DNA from: Ruminococcus sp.
Lineage (GTDB): Bacteria > Bacillota > Clostridia > Oscillospirales > Ruminococcaceae
NCBI GenBank assembly: GCA_017478965.1
Contig: JAFVCV010000003.1
Coordinates: forward strand, 1-64,000
Direction: 5' to 3'
DNA: 64,000 bases
The translations under genes were made by a program, and so were the position numbers. Under the pieces are notes generated by a model. That model did not search any database and was not told where the DNA came from. It saw only the letters and a program-made list of their open reading frames with translations. Positions 1 through 8,121 of this stretch are shown piece by piece (position 1 is the first letter of the stretch; every line of letters begins with the position of its first letter).

Positions 1-99
1 AGTGTAGACCGTGGCCTTGAGCAGACCTATCTTGTCATAATACTGGAGGGTGCGCACCGTTACCCCTGAAAGCTTTGCGACTTCATTGACTGTTCTCAT
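1..99 (-). CDS. MerR-family transcriptional regulator, N-terminal part only
   Basis: The first 33 residues are visible before the window edge: they begin MRTVNEVAKLSGVTVRTLQY and continue YDKIGLLK, the winged-helix DNA-binding signature of MerR regulators (helix-turn-helix, then the RTLQYYDKIGLL wing). The start is fixed by a strong GGAGGAG ribosome site just upstream (plus-strand 102-116). The effector domain lies outside the window, so the inducer cannot be named. The promoter upstream has the 19-bp spacer typical of promoters that MerR proteins activate by untwisting, so autoregulation is likely. Confidence 0.85.
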   Translation of the reverse strand, partial: MRTVNEVAKLSGVTVRTLQYYDKIGLLKATVYT

Positions 100-124
100 C
101 GTTCTCTCCTCCTCGTGTGACTTT

Positions 125-155
125 AGTATACACTATTACGTAACGTCAGAGTCAA
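125..155 (-). promoter_or_regulatory. MerR-type promoter with 19-bp spacer and dyad
   Basis: On the minus strand there is TTGACT at 155-150 and TATACT at 130-125, separated by 19 bp instead of 17. The spacer contains an imperfect dyad centred on ACGTTACGT, with 7 symmetric pairs per arm. This is the classic architecture of a MerR-activated, autoregulated promoter and it fires into the MerR gene at 99. Confidence 0.7.
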
Positions 156-238
156 TAGACTTTTATAAGCTTTGTATAAATACACAAATATCCGCTTGGA
201 TTGAATAGCTAAATAAGCATTTTATACAAGGCAGAACC

Positions 239-273
239 AAAAAACCGGGCAGCTCAATGAATGAACTGCCCGG
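239..273 (-). terminator. Rho-independent terminator after the alcohol dehydrogenase gene
   Basis: An 8-bp perfect stem CCGGGCAG/CTGCCCGG (245-252 with 266-273), extended by 3 more pairs after a mismatch, is followed on the minus strand by a run of six T. It sits directly after the stop codon at 280 and closes the GH43-esterase-dehydrogenase operon. Confidence 0.85.
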
Positions 274-279
274 AAGAGC

Positions 280-1353
280 TCAGATATCAATGATCTTTGC
301 CATTGTCTTTTCGTCGATAGGGTAGGGGCTTGTGGCAAGCTTTGCCGGATTAGCCAGGACCACCTGTGCGGTCTTTTCCAGTATCTCCCTGCTGACGCTT
401 ACCGGGCATAGCCTGTTTATAAGGTCCCTAAGTTCTTCACAGTCCCCAAGACCGGCGGCGCTCAGGAGAGCCTTCTGCCTGTCTGCGTCCGCAAAGCTCA
501 TATACCCGGCCTGGAAAGCGCCCACCGCAGCTCCGTGAGGAATGCCGCCTTCGTAGGTCAGCAGGTAGCTGAGTGCGTGGGGGACAGCCGTGCCGTGCTG
601 AGCGATGGCCATTCCCGCAAAGGAAGATGCGTTCATGAGCATCTGCGCAGCTCTGCCGTCAAGGTCTTTTTCTCCCTCTATATATGGCCTGCACCTTTTC
701 CACATATCCAGTCCCGCAAAAACTGTCATGTCGCTGAAGTCGTCTGCACCGGAATTAAGGCCGCTCTCCAGAAGATGTGAAAGTGCGTCAACGGCGGTGT
801 TCCTGATGACTGACGCCGGGGCATTGAGCAGATATTTACCGTCGCTGAGGGCCAGATCCGGGAATAGCTTCTGCCTTATGGAGCCTTTTGTCCCCAGGTC
901 GTGCCTGGTGATGACGGAGACTGCCGTTACCTCTGAACCGGTGCCGCAGGTAGTCGGTACCGCCGCCAGAGGGACCCTGTCGTTTTCGTCGCTTTCATAC
1001 ATGAACTCCCAGCCCTTGTCCGGGTGGCGCATCATCAGCGCCGCAGCCTTTGCAGCGTCAAGAGGGGAGCCGCCGCCTACACCGATGACCATATCGGCTC
1101 CGCAGGCGATCCCAAGGTCCCTGCACTCCATGACCGTTTCTACCGACGGGTTCTCCTCAACTCTGTCAAAGACAGTGTAGTCTCTGCCCTGGGAGGAGAG
1201 CGCATTTATCACGTCCTCCAGGGAACCGTTTTTTCTCGAGGAGCTCTTCCCCGTTACGATAAGTGCATGGCGGCCCAGAGCAGCAAGCTCTGCGGCGTGG
1301 CCCATGACGCAGTTTTCCTCACTGTAGAGCAGTGTGGGCATGAAATATCTCAT
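280..1353 (-). CDS. Iron-containing alcohol dehydrogenase family protein
   Basis: A 357-residue member of the group III metal-dependent alcohol dehydrogenases, which interconvert aldehydes or ketones and alcohols with NAD(P)H. The dinucleotide loop GGGSPLDAAK lies at about 93-102 and the PTTCGTGSE segment at 133-141. The metal ligands expected of the family are in place: D189, H193, H259 and H273. It is slightly shorter than the usual 380-400 residues but looks complete. A good GAAAGGAAG ribosome site precedes the ATG. It lies 20 bp after the esterase gene and is the last gene of the operon. The exact substrate (butanol, glycerol, lactaldehyde) is not readable from sequence. Confidence 0.9.
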   Translation of the reverse strand: MRYFMPTLLYSEENCVMGHAAELAALGRHALIVTGKSSSRKNGSLEDVINALSSQGRDYTVFDRVEENPSVETVMECRDLGIACGADMVIGVGGGSPLDAAKAAALMMRHPDKGWEFMYESDENDRVPLAAVPTTCGTGSEVTAVSVITRHDLGTKGSIRQKLFPDLALSDGKYLLNAPASVIRNTAVDALSHLLESGLNSGADDFSDMTVFAGLDMWKRCRPYIEGEKDLDGRAAQMLMNASSFAGMAIAQHGTAVPHALSYLLTYEGGIPHGAAVGAFQAGYMSFADADRQKALLSAAGLGDCEELRDLINRLCPVSVSREILEKTAQVVLANPAKLATSPYPIDEKTMAKIIDI

Positions 1354-1373
1354 ATCTGTACTTCCTTTCAGTA

Positions 1374-1895
1374 TTATTCAGCCGGCCCTATGACCTCTGA
1401 GAAAAACTCCTCCAGGGGCAAAGTAGCCCCTGAATGTTTCCCGCCTATGACAGTCCTGACCCGTTCTTTGTCCAGCAGGCTCTTCGTGAAGTCATGGCTG
1501 TCGATGACTTCGTCCCTGCTGCCGACTATAGCCAGGACCTTCTCTCTGTCAAGTCCCGCTATCCTGTCAAAGCTGCATATGTAGGGCCTTATGTCCCCCT
1601 GAAAGCCAAGCCTTGGCAGATGTAGGAAGGGCAGCAGACATGGGTTTATCAGCACTGCCCGCAGCCCCAGGCTCACGCTCAGCAGCGCCCCGTAAAAACC
1701 GCCCAGGCTGGTGGCTGTGACCAGCTGCACTTCGTTCTCTCCTGCGGCCTTTGTCAGCATATCAAGGACCTCCGCATGGTCTGTGCCGTCATAGTCTATG
1801 GCCGGCGAAAACACCTCATGTCCCAGCTTCGTCAGTGAGCTGTAGGCGCAGTTATGCGGGTCCCCGTGGTAGCCGTGAATGTTAAGTATCCTCAT
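1374..1895 (-). CDS. YqiA/YcfP-type alpha/beta-fold esterase
   Basis: A 173-residue compact alpha/beta hydrolase resembling the UPF0227/YqiA esterase family. It opens with the oxyanion-loop pattern MRILNIHGYHGDP. The nucleophile elbow is ATSLGG (about residues 82-87, the serine replacing the usual GSSLGG context). A late aspartate is in GSRDEVID and a catalytic histidine in GGKHSG. The start ATG overlaps the stop of the GH43 gene by 4 bases (ATGA), so the two are translationally coupled. Substrate unknown; small-molecule ester or thioester cleavage is the family expectation. Confidence 0.75.
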   Translation of the reverse strand: MRILNIHGYHGDPHNCAYSSLTKLGHEVFSPAIDYDGTDHAEVLDMLTKAAGENEVQLVTATSLGGFYGALLSVSLGLRAVLINPCLLPFLHLPRLGFQGDIRPYICSFDRIAGLDREKVLAIVGSRDEVIDSHDFTKSLLDKERVRTVIGGKHSGATLPLEEFFSEVIGPAE

Positions 1896-3436
1896 TTTTC
1901 CGTCGTTTCCCAGCTGTCAAGATCGAATTTTCCGTCAAAAACAAAATAAATGTCATGGACTCCGCCTGCGGTGACAGTTCCCTCAGCCTCAGCCCAGTCC
2001 TTGCAGTCAAAGCTAAGTGAAACTGCACTGTCGCCCATTATGCTGTCAAGGCGCATCTCCAGGGTGCCGCTGCCCCTGACCACTGCCTTGAAAGTGCCTG
2101 CCTTGTCGCCAAAGTCCACGTTTTTCACTGCGATGACTTTCCCGCTCTCACACTTTGCGTAATTGACCCCTATCTGAGAGCCGTATTCGCAGTCCGTGAG
2201 AAAGCCCTCCTCACCCTGTCTTATCTCGTAAGGTGACAGGTTTTTCAGTGCCCTGGTCCCGGTCCGTGAGGCAAAGCACTCGTTTATGACAGCATTCTCC
2301 TCATCGACTTCCACCTCATCTGCCCCGATGCTCCTGTAACCGCCCTCAACGCCAAGCTCCTTCTGTAGGATGAGCGTGTGATAGAAAAGATAATATTTGT
2401 CACCGAATTTTTGGAGATGGGTGTGGTTGTTGCTGTATTCCATTCCCAGCTGACCTGGGTTTTTCAGATAGTGCTCCTGATATTCCCAGCTGTCGGTATC
2501 TAAGGGATCGGACGAGGTCATATAGCACATCGAGCAGGTGGGCGGGGTGCCCTTGCCGCTGTCGTGATCCCAGTCAGTCCGCTTTTCCCAGGAGGTGTTG
2601 AAGGTGTAGATATACTTTCCGCCGAAGAAATTCAGCTCACTGGCCTCAAAGAAATAAGGGGCCTTTATCTCCACGAAATCACTGTCAAATGACAGCATAT
2701 CCTCCCCTAGCTTTACTATCCTTGCGGTACCCGGGTAAAGGTCTGTTCCGCTGTTTGCCCTGCCGCCGCCGAAGGCCAGCCAGCCTGTCCCGTCATCGTC
2801 GATGACCGCACCGGGGTCAAAGGGCTGCGGACTGTTTTTCAGTCCCTCCATGCCGTTATAGATAAGGGGCTTTCCCAGCGGGTCTGACCAGGGCCCCCGG
2901 GGGTCCTCCGCTGTCAGAACTCCCACGCCGTTGCCGCTGTTGGAAAAATACAGATAAAAATGTGTCTTGCCGTCCTCCTCTGTCCTTTTGACCACCGAGG
3001 GCGCCCAGCTGGCGTATACCCACGGGGCGATCTCACCGGTGTTTATGGTGCCCTCATATCGCCAGTTCGCCATGTCGTCAGTGGAAAGGATAACGAAAGA
3101 CTTTATGCGTTCATAGGTGTTCTCACCGCCCTTTTCAAGGTACTGCTGCTGATCGTTCGTGCCGAAGACATACAGCCGCCCCTCATATTCCACCGCAGTG
3201 GGGTCGGCGCAGAAGATGTTTGTGATAAGGGGATTGTTCTGCTGTTCAAGGGCCTTGAACAGCACGGTGTTGTCCCCTGAAGTTTCGACCCTTTTGCCTT
3301 CCTCAGTCTTTGTTTTAGCTATAGCAGTCCGGGCCTGGCTCGATACGCCGGTCTGTGAAGACTCTGACGATGCGCTGCCCCCGCAGCCTGACAGCAGCAG
3401 GACCGCACAAACAGCCGCTGCCGTTTTTGTTCTCAT
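1892..3436 (-). CDS. GH43-family glycoside hydrolase, lipoprotein
   Basis: A secreted, membrane-tethered five-bladed beta-propeller glycosidase, probably active on arabinose- or xylose-containing hemicellulose. The signal peptide ends in a lipobox LSGC (Cys18). Expected acidic residues of the family are D78 (CADPT, base), D207 (PFDPGA, pKa modulator) and E264 (FFEASE, acid). The last ~110 residues form a beta-rich module resembling CBM6/36 modules. The start at 3436 (or 3442) follows GGAGGTGC; an in-frame ATG at 3484 lies upstream of the -10 box and cannot be used. First gene of the operon with the esterase and dehydrogenase. Subfamily and exact substrate are not certain. Confidence 0.88.
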   Translation of the reverse strand: MRTKTAAAVCAVLLLSGCGGSASSESSQTGVSSQARTAIAKTKTEEGKRVETSGDNTVLFKALEQQNNPLITNIFCADPTAVEYEGRLYVFGTNDQQQYLEKGGENTYERIKSFVILSTDDMANWRYEGTINTGEIAPWVYASWAPSVVKRTEEDGKTHFYLYFSNSGNGVGVLTAEDPRGPWSDPLGKPLIYNGMEGLKNSPQPFDPGAVIDDDGTGWLAFGGGRANSGTDLYPGTARIVKLGEDMLSFDSDFVEIKAPYFFEASELNFFGGKYIYTFNTSWEKRTDWDHDSGKGTPPTCSMCYMTSSDPLDTDSWEYQEHYLKNPGQLGMEYSNNHTHLQKFGDKYYLFYHTLILQKELGVEGGYRSIGADEVEVDEENAVINECFASRTGTRALKNLSPYEIRQGEEGFLTDCEYGSQIGVNYAKCESGKVIAVKNVDFGDKAGTFKAVVRGSGTLEMRLDSIMGDSAVSLSFDCKDWAEAEGTVTAGGVHDIYFVFDGKFDLDSWETTEK

Positions 3437-3474
3437 TATCATGCACCTCCGCAATAGAATAGCCGTTACCAGAT

Positions 3475-3503
3475 ATTTTACCATAATGGGTCAATAATGT
3501 CAA
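3475..3503 (-). promoter_or_regulatory. Sigma-A-type promoter of the GH43 operon
   Basis: Minus strand TTGACA (3503-3498), 17-bp spacer, TAAAAT (3480-3475). It gives a transcript start near 3468, about 30 bases before the chosen ATG at 3436, which supports that start. Confidence 0.8.
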
Positions 3504-3586
3504 CAGGCGGTCTGCGAAGAAAGACCGGACCAGAAACAACAGAAGACCGATTGCGATAAATGTCAATGACAAATCATTGCCATATA

Positions 3587-3615
3587 TTGAAACAAAGACC
3601 ATTATATGGTATCAT
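3587..3615 (+). promoter_or_regulatory. Sigma-A-type promoter of the zinc-ribbon gene
   Basis: TTGAAA (3587-3592), 17-bp spacer, TATCAT (3610-3615), about 54 bases before the ATG at 3669. Confidence 0.65.
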
Positions 3616-3668
3616 GATAATAGCAGACGTATTCATGATCGGAACAAAAAAAGAAACGGGGTGATCCT

Positions 3669-4901
3669 ATGATCTGTCCGCAGTGCGGAAAGAACCTTGG
3701 CGACAGTGACAGATTCTGCGCCTATTGCGGCTATAGCTTACCGTCTCCTCGGTCCGCCGCTCCGGGCCAGGGCGGCTTTATACCTCAGCAGACCGGCAGC
3801 TTTGTGCCGACCCAGAGCAGTATGCCGGCAGGGGGACAGAGCTATCCTCCTCAGTACAGTGCCTACAGTGCTTACAGTGACCCGGCCACCGGAACGGTCA
3901 CAGGGGCCTACGGCTCACAGTATCCAGCAAAGGCAAAGGGCGGCAGCGGTCTAAGGACATATCTGCTGACCGTGTTCATAGGGCTCGTTATCCTTGGCGG
4001 CGGCTTTGCGCTTTTTATAAAGCCCGGATATCTTGCCGGAAAGATCGGCTCTGACAGCAGTTCGTCTGACGGCTCCTCGAAGGCCTTTTCAGACAACTCC
4101 GCAGGCTCCTCCTCCAGGGGGACCTCTTCACGGTCCTCTAAGCTCTTCGGGAAGAGCAGCTCTGCCTCAGACAGCGGCAGCGAAAGCAGTTTTTCTGCTG
4201 AGGAGAACGGCGCCGCTTCCCAGGGCGGAAATGAAAGTGGGTCTTCAAAGGCCGAAGAAAGGCCTGCCGTGACGACGACAACTGCCGCTGTGACCACCCG
4301 GGAGCCGGAGGAGACCAGACCGGCTGAGACAAAGCCTGCCGGGACCAAGCCCCCGGTGACCACGACAACTGCTTCACAGCGCTCGGAGGAAGGTCCTTCG
4401 GACGGCGATATGGCCGCATATAACGAGGCCTCCTACTACAGTACCTATGACAGGCCCTCGTTCGATGAGTTCGAGTGGTGCTTCGGCCAGTCGGGATTTA
4501 TTTACGATATGCCCTCCTATGCTGCGGCGATCACTGACCCGCTGGGCTTTACAGGCGGGTGGAAAGCTATGGTGATCTATAATCCCACCAATTCCTCAGG
4601 GACCTTTACCAGGGAGCTGGACAATATAAGCATAGGAGTCTACAGCGGCGCCTGCGATGTTACCGTGGACTGGTATGCTATTGACTATTACGGCACCGGA
4701 GACCTTGAATATGAGGACGGTATGGACGACGGACTGTTCCTTGGCGATGCTGACAGCAGCGGTATAAGGGCAGACTATACCTACGGCGGCGCTGTGCTAA
4801 GGCTTTACCGTTTCTGGAAGGAGGACGGCGGGCAGTATGCCCTTGGCTCCATCGACCTGGAGGACGGGACCTCGGCTTATGTAGCCATGAAAAGACCCTA
4901 G
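3669..4901 (+). CDS. Zinc-ribbon, single-pass membrane protein with Ser/Thr-rich linker
   Basis: 410 residues in four parts. First, a cytoplasmic zinc ribbon at 1-21 with Cys3, Cys6, Cys17 and Cys20 (CPQCG...CAYCG). Second, a Pro/Gly/Tyr-rich stretch to about 90. Third, one membrane helix at about 96-117, followed by a long Ser-rich and then Thr/Pro-rich extracellular linker. Fourth, a folded C-terminal domain of ~150 residues rich in Tyr, Asp and Gly that I do not recognise. The topology suggests a surface or cell-wall-spanning protein whose outer domain is displayed on a stalk. GGGGTGATCCT precedes the ATG. Followed after 32 bp by the double-HTH gene, so the two are probably cotranscribed. 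Confidence 0.75.
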   Translation: MICPQCGKNLGDSDRFCAYCGYSLPSPRSAAPGQGGFIPQQTGSFVPTQSSMPAGGQSYPPQYSAYSAYSDPATGTVTGAYGSQYPAKAKGGSGLRTYLLTVFIGLVILGGGFALFIKPGYLAGKIGSDSSSSDGSSKAFSDNSAGSSSRGTSSRSSKLFGKSSSASDSGSESSFSAEENGAASQGGNESGSSKAEERPAVTTTTAAVTTREPEETRPAETKPAGTKPPVTTTTASQRSEEGPSDGDMAAYNEASYYSTYDRPSFDEFEWCFGQSGFIYDMPSYAAAITDPLGFTGGWKAMVIYNPTNSSGTFTRELDNISIGVYSGACDVTVDWYAIDYYGTGDLEYEDGMDDGLFLGDADSSGIRADYTYGGAVLRLYRFWKEDGGQYALGSIDLEDGTSAYVAMKRP

Positions 4902-4933
4902 GCTTTGAGACGTTATTCAGTGATAAGTGAACG

Positions 4934-6331
4934 GTGATGCGTATGTTGGATGAAAAGATAAAATATCTCATGAACGAGCTGAATGTGGACGGCAAGACCC
5001 TTGCCTCCTATGCGGGAGTGGCTCCGGCGGGGATAAGCAGGATGAGAAACGGCTCCAGGTCCTACGACCGCAGCAGCATAACAGTGAAAAAGCTGGTGAA
5101 CGGCCTGTGGCTCTACGCCGCAGACAAGGGGCTCGTCGAAAAGCTCTGCCTGTTGGTGGGCAGTCTTTCGGAGAACGGGGAGGACCTGAAAAAGGAGCTG
5201 ACAGAGTGGCTGTTTGACGACAAGAAGGTCATGGCAGGCAATACCTCCTCGGTGGACCCGGAGGTCTTCGGAAGAAAGCTCACCGACCTGATGAAACTGG
5301 CCGGGGTCACCAACAGCAGGCTGGGGAGAGATCTGAATATAGATTCCTCTTATATCAGCCGCATGAAGAACGGCCGTGTGCCCCAGCGCAATTATAGCCT
5401 GATGATGCGTATGTGTGAGAACATCACCGTCAGGATCTCGGAAAACGGCAGAAAAAAAGAACTGTCAAGGCTGATAGATCTCCCGGCAGAGTATCTCAGC
5501 GACAATGACGCCCCGGAGCATATCTTCAAATGGCTCTATGACAGCAGCACCGTGGGCGGGGTGAATGCTGTGAAGTCTCTGATAGAGAGCATCGAGAGCT
5601 TCCCTGAACAGATCAGGACCGAGCTGCCGTCCTTTGCTGAGGTGGCTGCGGAGGATATCCTTGACGAGCGGGTGCAGAACTATGAAGGCCTGGAGGGACT
5701 TAAAAGGGCTGTGGTCAGATTTCTCGGCAACGCTGTCAGGCAGGGCAGCAGAGAACTGCTGCTCTATTCGGAGATAACTATGGACTGGCTCAACAGTGAG
5801 TTCAGACACAAGTGGGCGGCCCTTATGAATGAATGTATGAAAAGGGGCGTGACTATCAGGATAATCCATAATGTGGACCGAAGCTCCGCTGAAATGATGA
5901 CCGCCATAAACAACTGGCTGCCCTTTTATATGTCGGGACGCATCGAACCTTACTACTGTCTGAAAAAAAGGGGCGAAAGGTTCAGCCATACCCTGTTTCT
6001 GGATCCGGACAGGGCCTGTATAGAGAGCAGCTGCGTCAGCGGCTGTGAGGGGTCGGCGGATTACGATTATCATACCTCAGAAAAGAAACTCAGGAAAATG
6101 CGGGAGTATTTCGATATGCTCCTGAGCATGAGCAGGCCCCTGGTGAAGATCTGCAACGACTATTCGGTGGCCGACGGCAATTATTCTGTCAGTACCTACG
6201 GCGAGGTGCAGATATGTATAGGCGATAGCTCGGTGGTGGTAAATAAGCTTTCTGTCCCTCAGGCGAGCTTTACTTTTACTCACCCGTTCATGTGCAGGGC
6301 GTTCAGGTCATTCGTTGAAATGCTGAATTGA
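4934..6331 (+). CDS. Double helix-turn-helix protein with C-terminal unknown domain
   Basis: 465 residues. Two XRE/lambda-repressor-like helix-turn-helix units occur in tandem: residues ~6-40 (TLASYAGVAPAGISRMRNG) and ~117-150 (RLGRDLNIDSSYISRMKNG). Both end in the same S-RM-NG recognition-helix signature, so they arose by internal duplication. The remaining ~260 residues hold an alpha/beta region (LLLYSEITMDW...VTIRIIHNVDRS) that loosely recalls a phospholipase-D-like fold without its catalytic motifs; that comparison is a guess. Possible starts are GTG 4934, ATG 4937 or ATG 4943. A single-chain regulator is likely; targets are unknown, the upstream zinc-ribbon gene being one candidate. Confidence 0.7.
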   Translation: MMRMLDEKIKYLMNELNVDGKTLASYAGVAPAGISRMRNGSRSYDRSSITVKKLVNGLWLYAADKGLVEKLCLLVGSLSENGEDLKKELTEWLFDDKKVMAGNTSSVDPEVFGRKLTDLMKLAGVTNSRLGRDLNIDSSYISRMKNGRVPQRNYSLMMRMCENITVRISENGRKKELSRLIDLPAEYLSDNDAPEHIFKWLYDSSTVGGVNAVKSLIESIESFPEQIRTELPSFAEVAAEDILDERVQNYEGLEGLKRAVVRFLGNAVRQGSRELLLYSEITMDWLNSEFRHKWAALMNECMKRGVTIRIIHNVDRSSAEMMTAINNWLPFYMSGRIEPYYCLKKRGERFSHTLFLDPDRACIESSCVSGCEGSADYDYHTSEKKLRKMREYFDMLLSMSRPLVKICNDYSVADGNYSVSTYGEVQICIGDSSVVVNKLSVPQASFTFTHPFMCRAFRSFVEMLN

Positions 6332-6342
6332 ACGTCAGTCAG

Positions 6343-6371
6343 GCGGCAGGCCCACGGTCTGCCGCTTTTTT
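6343..6371 (+). terminator. Terminator after the double-HTH gene
   Basis: Stem GCGGCAG/CTGCCGC (6343-6349 with 6359-6365) followed by six T. From here to the promoter at 6526 (about 155 bases) I see only AT-rich sequence with no recognisable element. Confidence 0.8.
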
Positions 6372-6525
6372 CTTTTTGGCGGTATGACAAATATTTCTGT
6401 CAAAACCTGTTCACAACGGTGTGAGCCATTAACTTTCCTGCTCTGTCTCGAATTGCCTGAAAATACAGAAAATGTCAATAATTTCCTCAAGACAGGAAAA
6501 CAGAAAAAAATGTGTCACGCGGTGG

Positions 6526-6585
6526 TTGACAATCATGGGCAAATATGTTATAATTATAGAAAATTATGTGAGCAAATAACATAAT
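6526..6585 (+). promoter_or_regulatory. Consensus promoter of the pilus operon with downstream dyad
   Basis: TTGACA (6526-6531), exact 17-bp spacer, TATAAT (6549-6554): both boxes are perfect. Immediately downstream lies an inverted repeat ATTATGT-N9-ACATAAT (6563-6585) covering the expected start site, a plausible repressor operator. The leader to the first gene is long, about 120 bases. Confidence 0.85.
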
Positions 6586-6684
6586 GATAATATTTTTTTA
6601 TTGTTTAATAAAGAGGCTTAGGATACCATTTAAAGGAAAAGGGTCCTGGGCCGTGTCCTGGTCATAAAGGGGGTGGTATATGGT

Positions 6685-7563
6685 ATGAACTCGAAAAAGG
6701 TAAGCCGCTTTTTAGCAGCGTGCTTATCTCTTCTTTGCCTGACCGGCGGCAGCACTGTATGTGCGGCCGGGAATGACAGCTGTGAGTTGTCTATTCCCTT
6801 TGAGCTTTCTGACAGGAAGGGCTGGATACCTGAGGGTACTATATTCACCGTCAGACTTGTGAGTGTCAACGGCGCACCTCTCCCGGATAAGGACACCTAT
6901 GAGGTGGACGTTTCGGGAAGATATGAGTTCGGGCCGATAGTCTTCGACGAACCGGGGGATTATGAGTATACCATAAGCCAGGTCTCCTATGAGAGCGACA
7001 AGATAGTTTTTGATACCACCGTCTACAGAGTGCAGGCCACTGTGCTCTATAATGACAGCGGACAGCTGGTGGGCGGGTTTGCACTGACGAGGGGCAATTC
7101 CGGCAGCAAGCTGGACGAGGTGGGTTTCAATAACGACTATAAAGTCACCGAGGACAGCAGCCGTCCCCCCAGCGAGGACAGCAGCGGTGCGGATATCACC
7201 ACCTCAGGTGACAGCTCACGAACGCCCTACAGCGACAGCAGCTACAACGGTACCGACATAGGGGGGGACAGCTCCGGCTCGTCATCAGACAGCGGGGGCA
7301 GCTCTTCGGACAGTTCGGGCACTTCGGGCAGCAGCGGGGAAGGCTCACAGAGCAGCGGACCCGGCAGCAGCTCGGGGCAGAGCGGCTCGTCCAAGGCCGA
7401 CAACGGCAGTATGCTCCCGCCGAATACCGGCGGCGGCGCAGTGCTGAGTATTTCAGGACTGGGACTGTCGGCGGCGCTGCTGTTCATCTCTGCGAAAAAG
7501 AAGAGGGAAGAACGGGAAGAGGACGGCTGTGAGAATGCTGAAAAAGACGATGACACGGGGTGA
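6685..7563 (+). CDS. Minor pilin / pilus anchor protein with FctA-type domain and LPPNTG signal
   Basis: A surface protein with signal peptide (to about VCAAG), one streptococcal pilin isopeptide-linkage (FctA/Spy0128-like) domain at about 35-150, and a ~90-residue Ser/Gly-rich stalk. The C-terminal sorting signal is LPPNTG, then a hydrophobic helix and a KKKREER tail. LPPNTG is a housekeeping-sortase type signal, unlike the IPTG/VPTG signals of the two other surface proteins here, so this is the best candidate for the subunit that anchors the fibre to peptidoglycan (FctB role). The ATG at 6685 is 9 bases after AGGGGGTG; an in-frame GTG at 6673 is less likely. First gene of the operon. Confidence 0.8.
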   Translation: MNSKKVSRFLAACLSLLCLTGGSTVCAAGNDSCELSIPFELSDRKGWIPEGTIFTVRLVSVNGAPLPDKDTYEVDVSGRYEFGPIVFDEPGDYEYTISQVSYESDKIVFDTTVYRVQATVLYNDSGQLVGGFALTRGNSGSKLDEVGFNNDYKVTEDSSRPPSEDSSGADITTSGDSSRTPYSDSSYNGTDIGGDSSGSSSDSGGSSSDSSGTSGSSGEGSQSSGPGSSSGQSGSSKADNGSMLPPNTGGGAVLSISGLGLSAALLFISAKKKREEREEDGCENAEKDDDTG

Positions 7564-7569
7564 CGGTCA

Positions 7570-8097
7570 TTGGAAAAAAACGAGGCCATCACCAAGCCAA
7601 AGAAGAAAAAGCGTGATGCAAAAAGCTATGCGATAGAGTTTTTTGCCAAGGTCGGCATGACCGCAGCGGTGCTGTGGCTGCTGCTGACATATGTTGCCGG
7701 GGTCTATGTGAACCACAGCAACTCATCTTATCCCATGATAAAGGACGGGGATCTTTGCCTGACATATAAGCTGGAAAGTCCGGCGCAAGGCGAGGTCGTG
7801 GCCTATGAAACGGAGGATGGGATAAGGTTCGGGAGAGTCATCGCTCTGAGCGGGGACTCTGTAGAGATAAAGGACGATCATATCGCAGTCAACGGCCTTG
7901 GGGTGTTTGACGAAACGGTCTACGCCACCAGCGCAGAGGGGTCGGCCATAAGTTACCCCTATAAGGTGCCAGAGGGCTGTGTGTTCGTCCTCAACGATCA
8001 CAGGAACGATATTTCAGACAGCAGGAAGTCGGGCGGCATAAAGCTTGACGACTGCAGAGGTAAAGTGGTCTTTGTCATGAGAAGAAGGGGCATATGA
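7570..8097 (+). CDS. SipA-like signal-peptidase homologue with altered catalytic dyad
   Basis: 175 residues, one N-terminal membrane helix at about 28-47 and a type I signal peptidase fold. The box I pattern is SSYPMIKDGD (Ser52 at the nucleophile position, but the usual Met after it is Ser). In box III the general-base Lys of KRVIGLPGD is replaced: F-G88-R-V-I-A-L-S-G-D. The box NDHRNDISDSR is kept. In streptococcal FCT pilus loci the SipA protein also lost its dyad and has Gly at the Lys position. It probably acts as a chaperone or scaffold for pilus assembly, not as a protease. TTG start after GGGGTGA, which overlaps the stop of the preceding gene. Confidence 0.85.
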   Translation: MEKNEAITKPKKKKRDAKSYAIEFFAKVGMTAAVLWLLLTYVAGVYVNHSNSSYPMIKDGDLCLTYKLESPAQGEVVAYETEDGIRFGRVIALSGDSVEIKDDHIAVNGLGVFDETVYATSAEGSAISYPYKVPEGCVFVLNDHRNDISDSRKSGGIKLDDCRGKVVFVMRRRGI

Positions 8098-8121
8098 CCG
8101 ATACAGATCTATGGAGGGATC

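Noticed and set aside
6372-6525. Possible short ORF or RNA between the double-HTH gene and the pilus promoter
   Set aside because: The 66-residue frame starting at 6384 runs through the promoter boxes and has no ribosome site.
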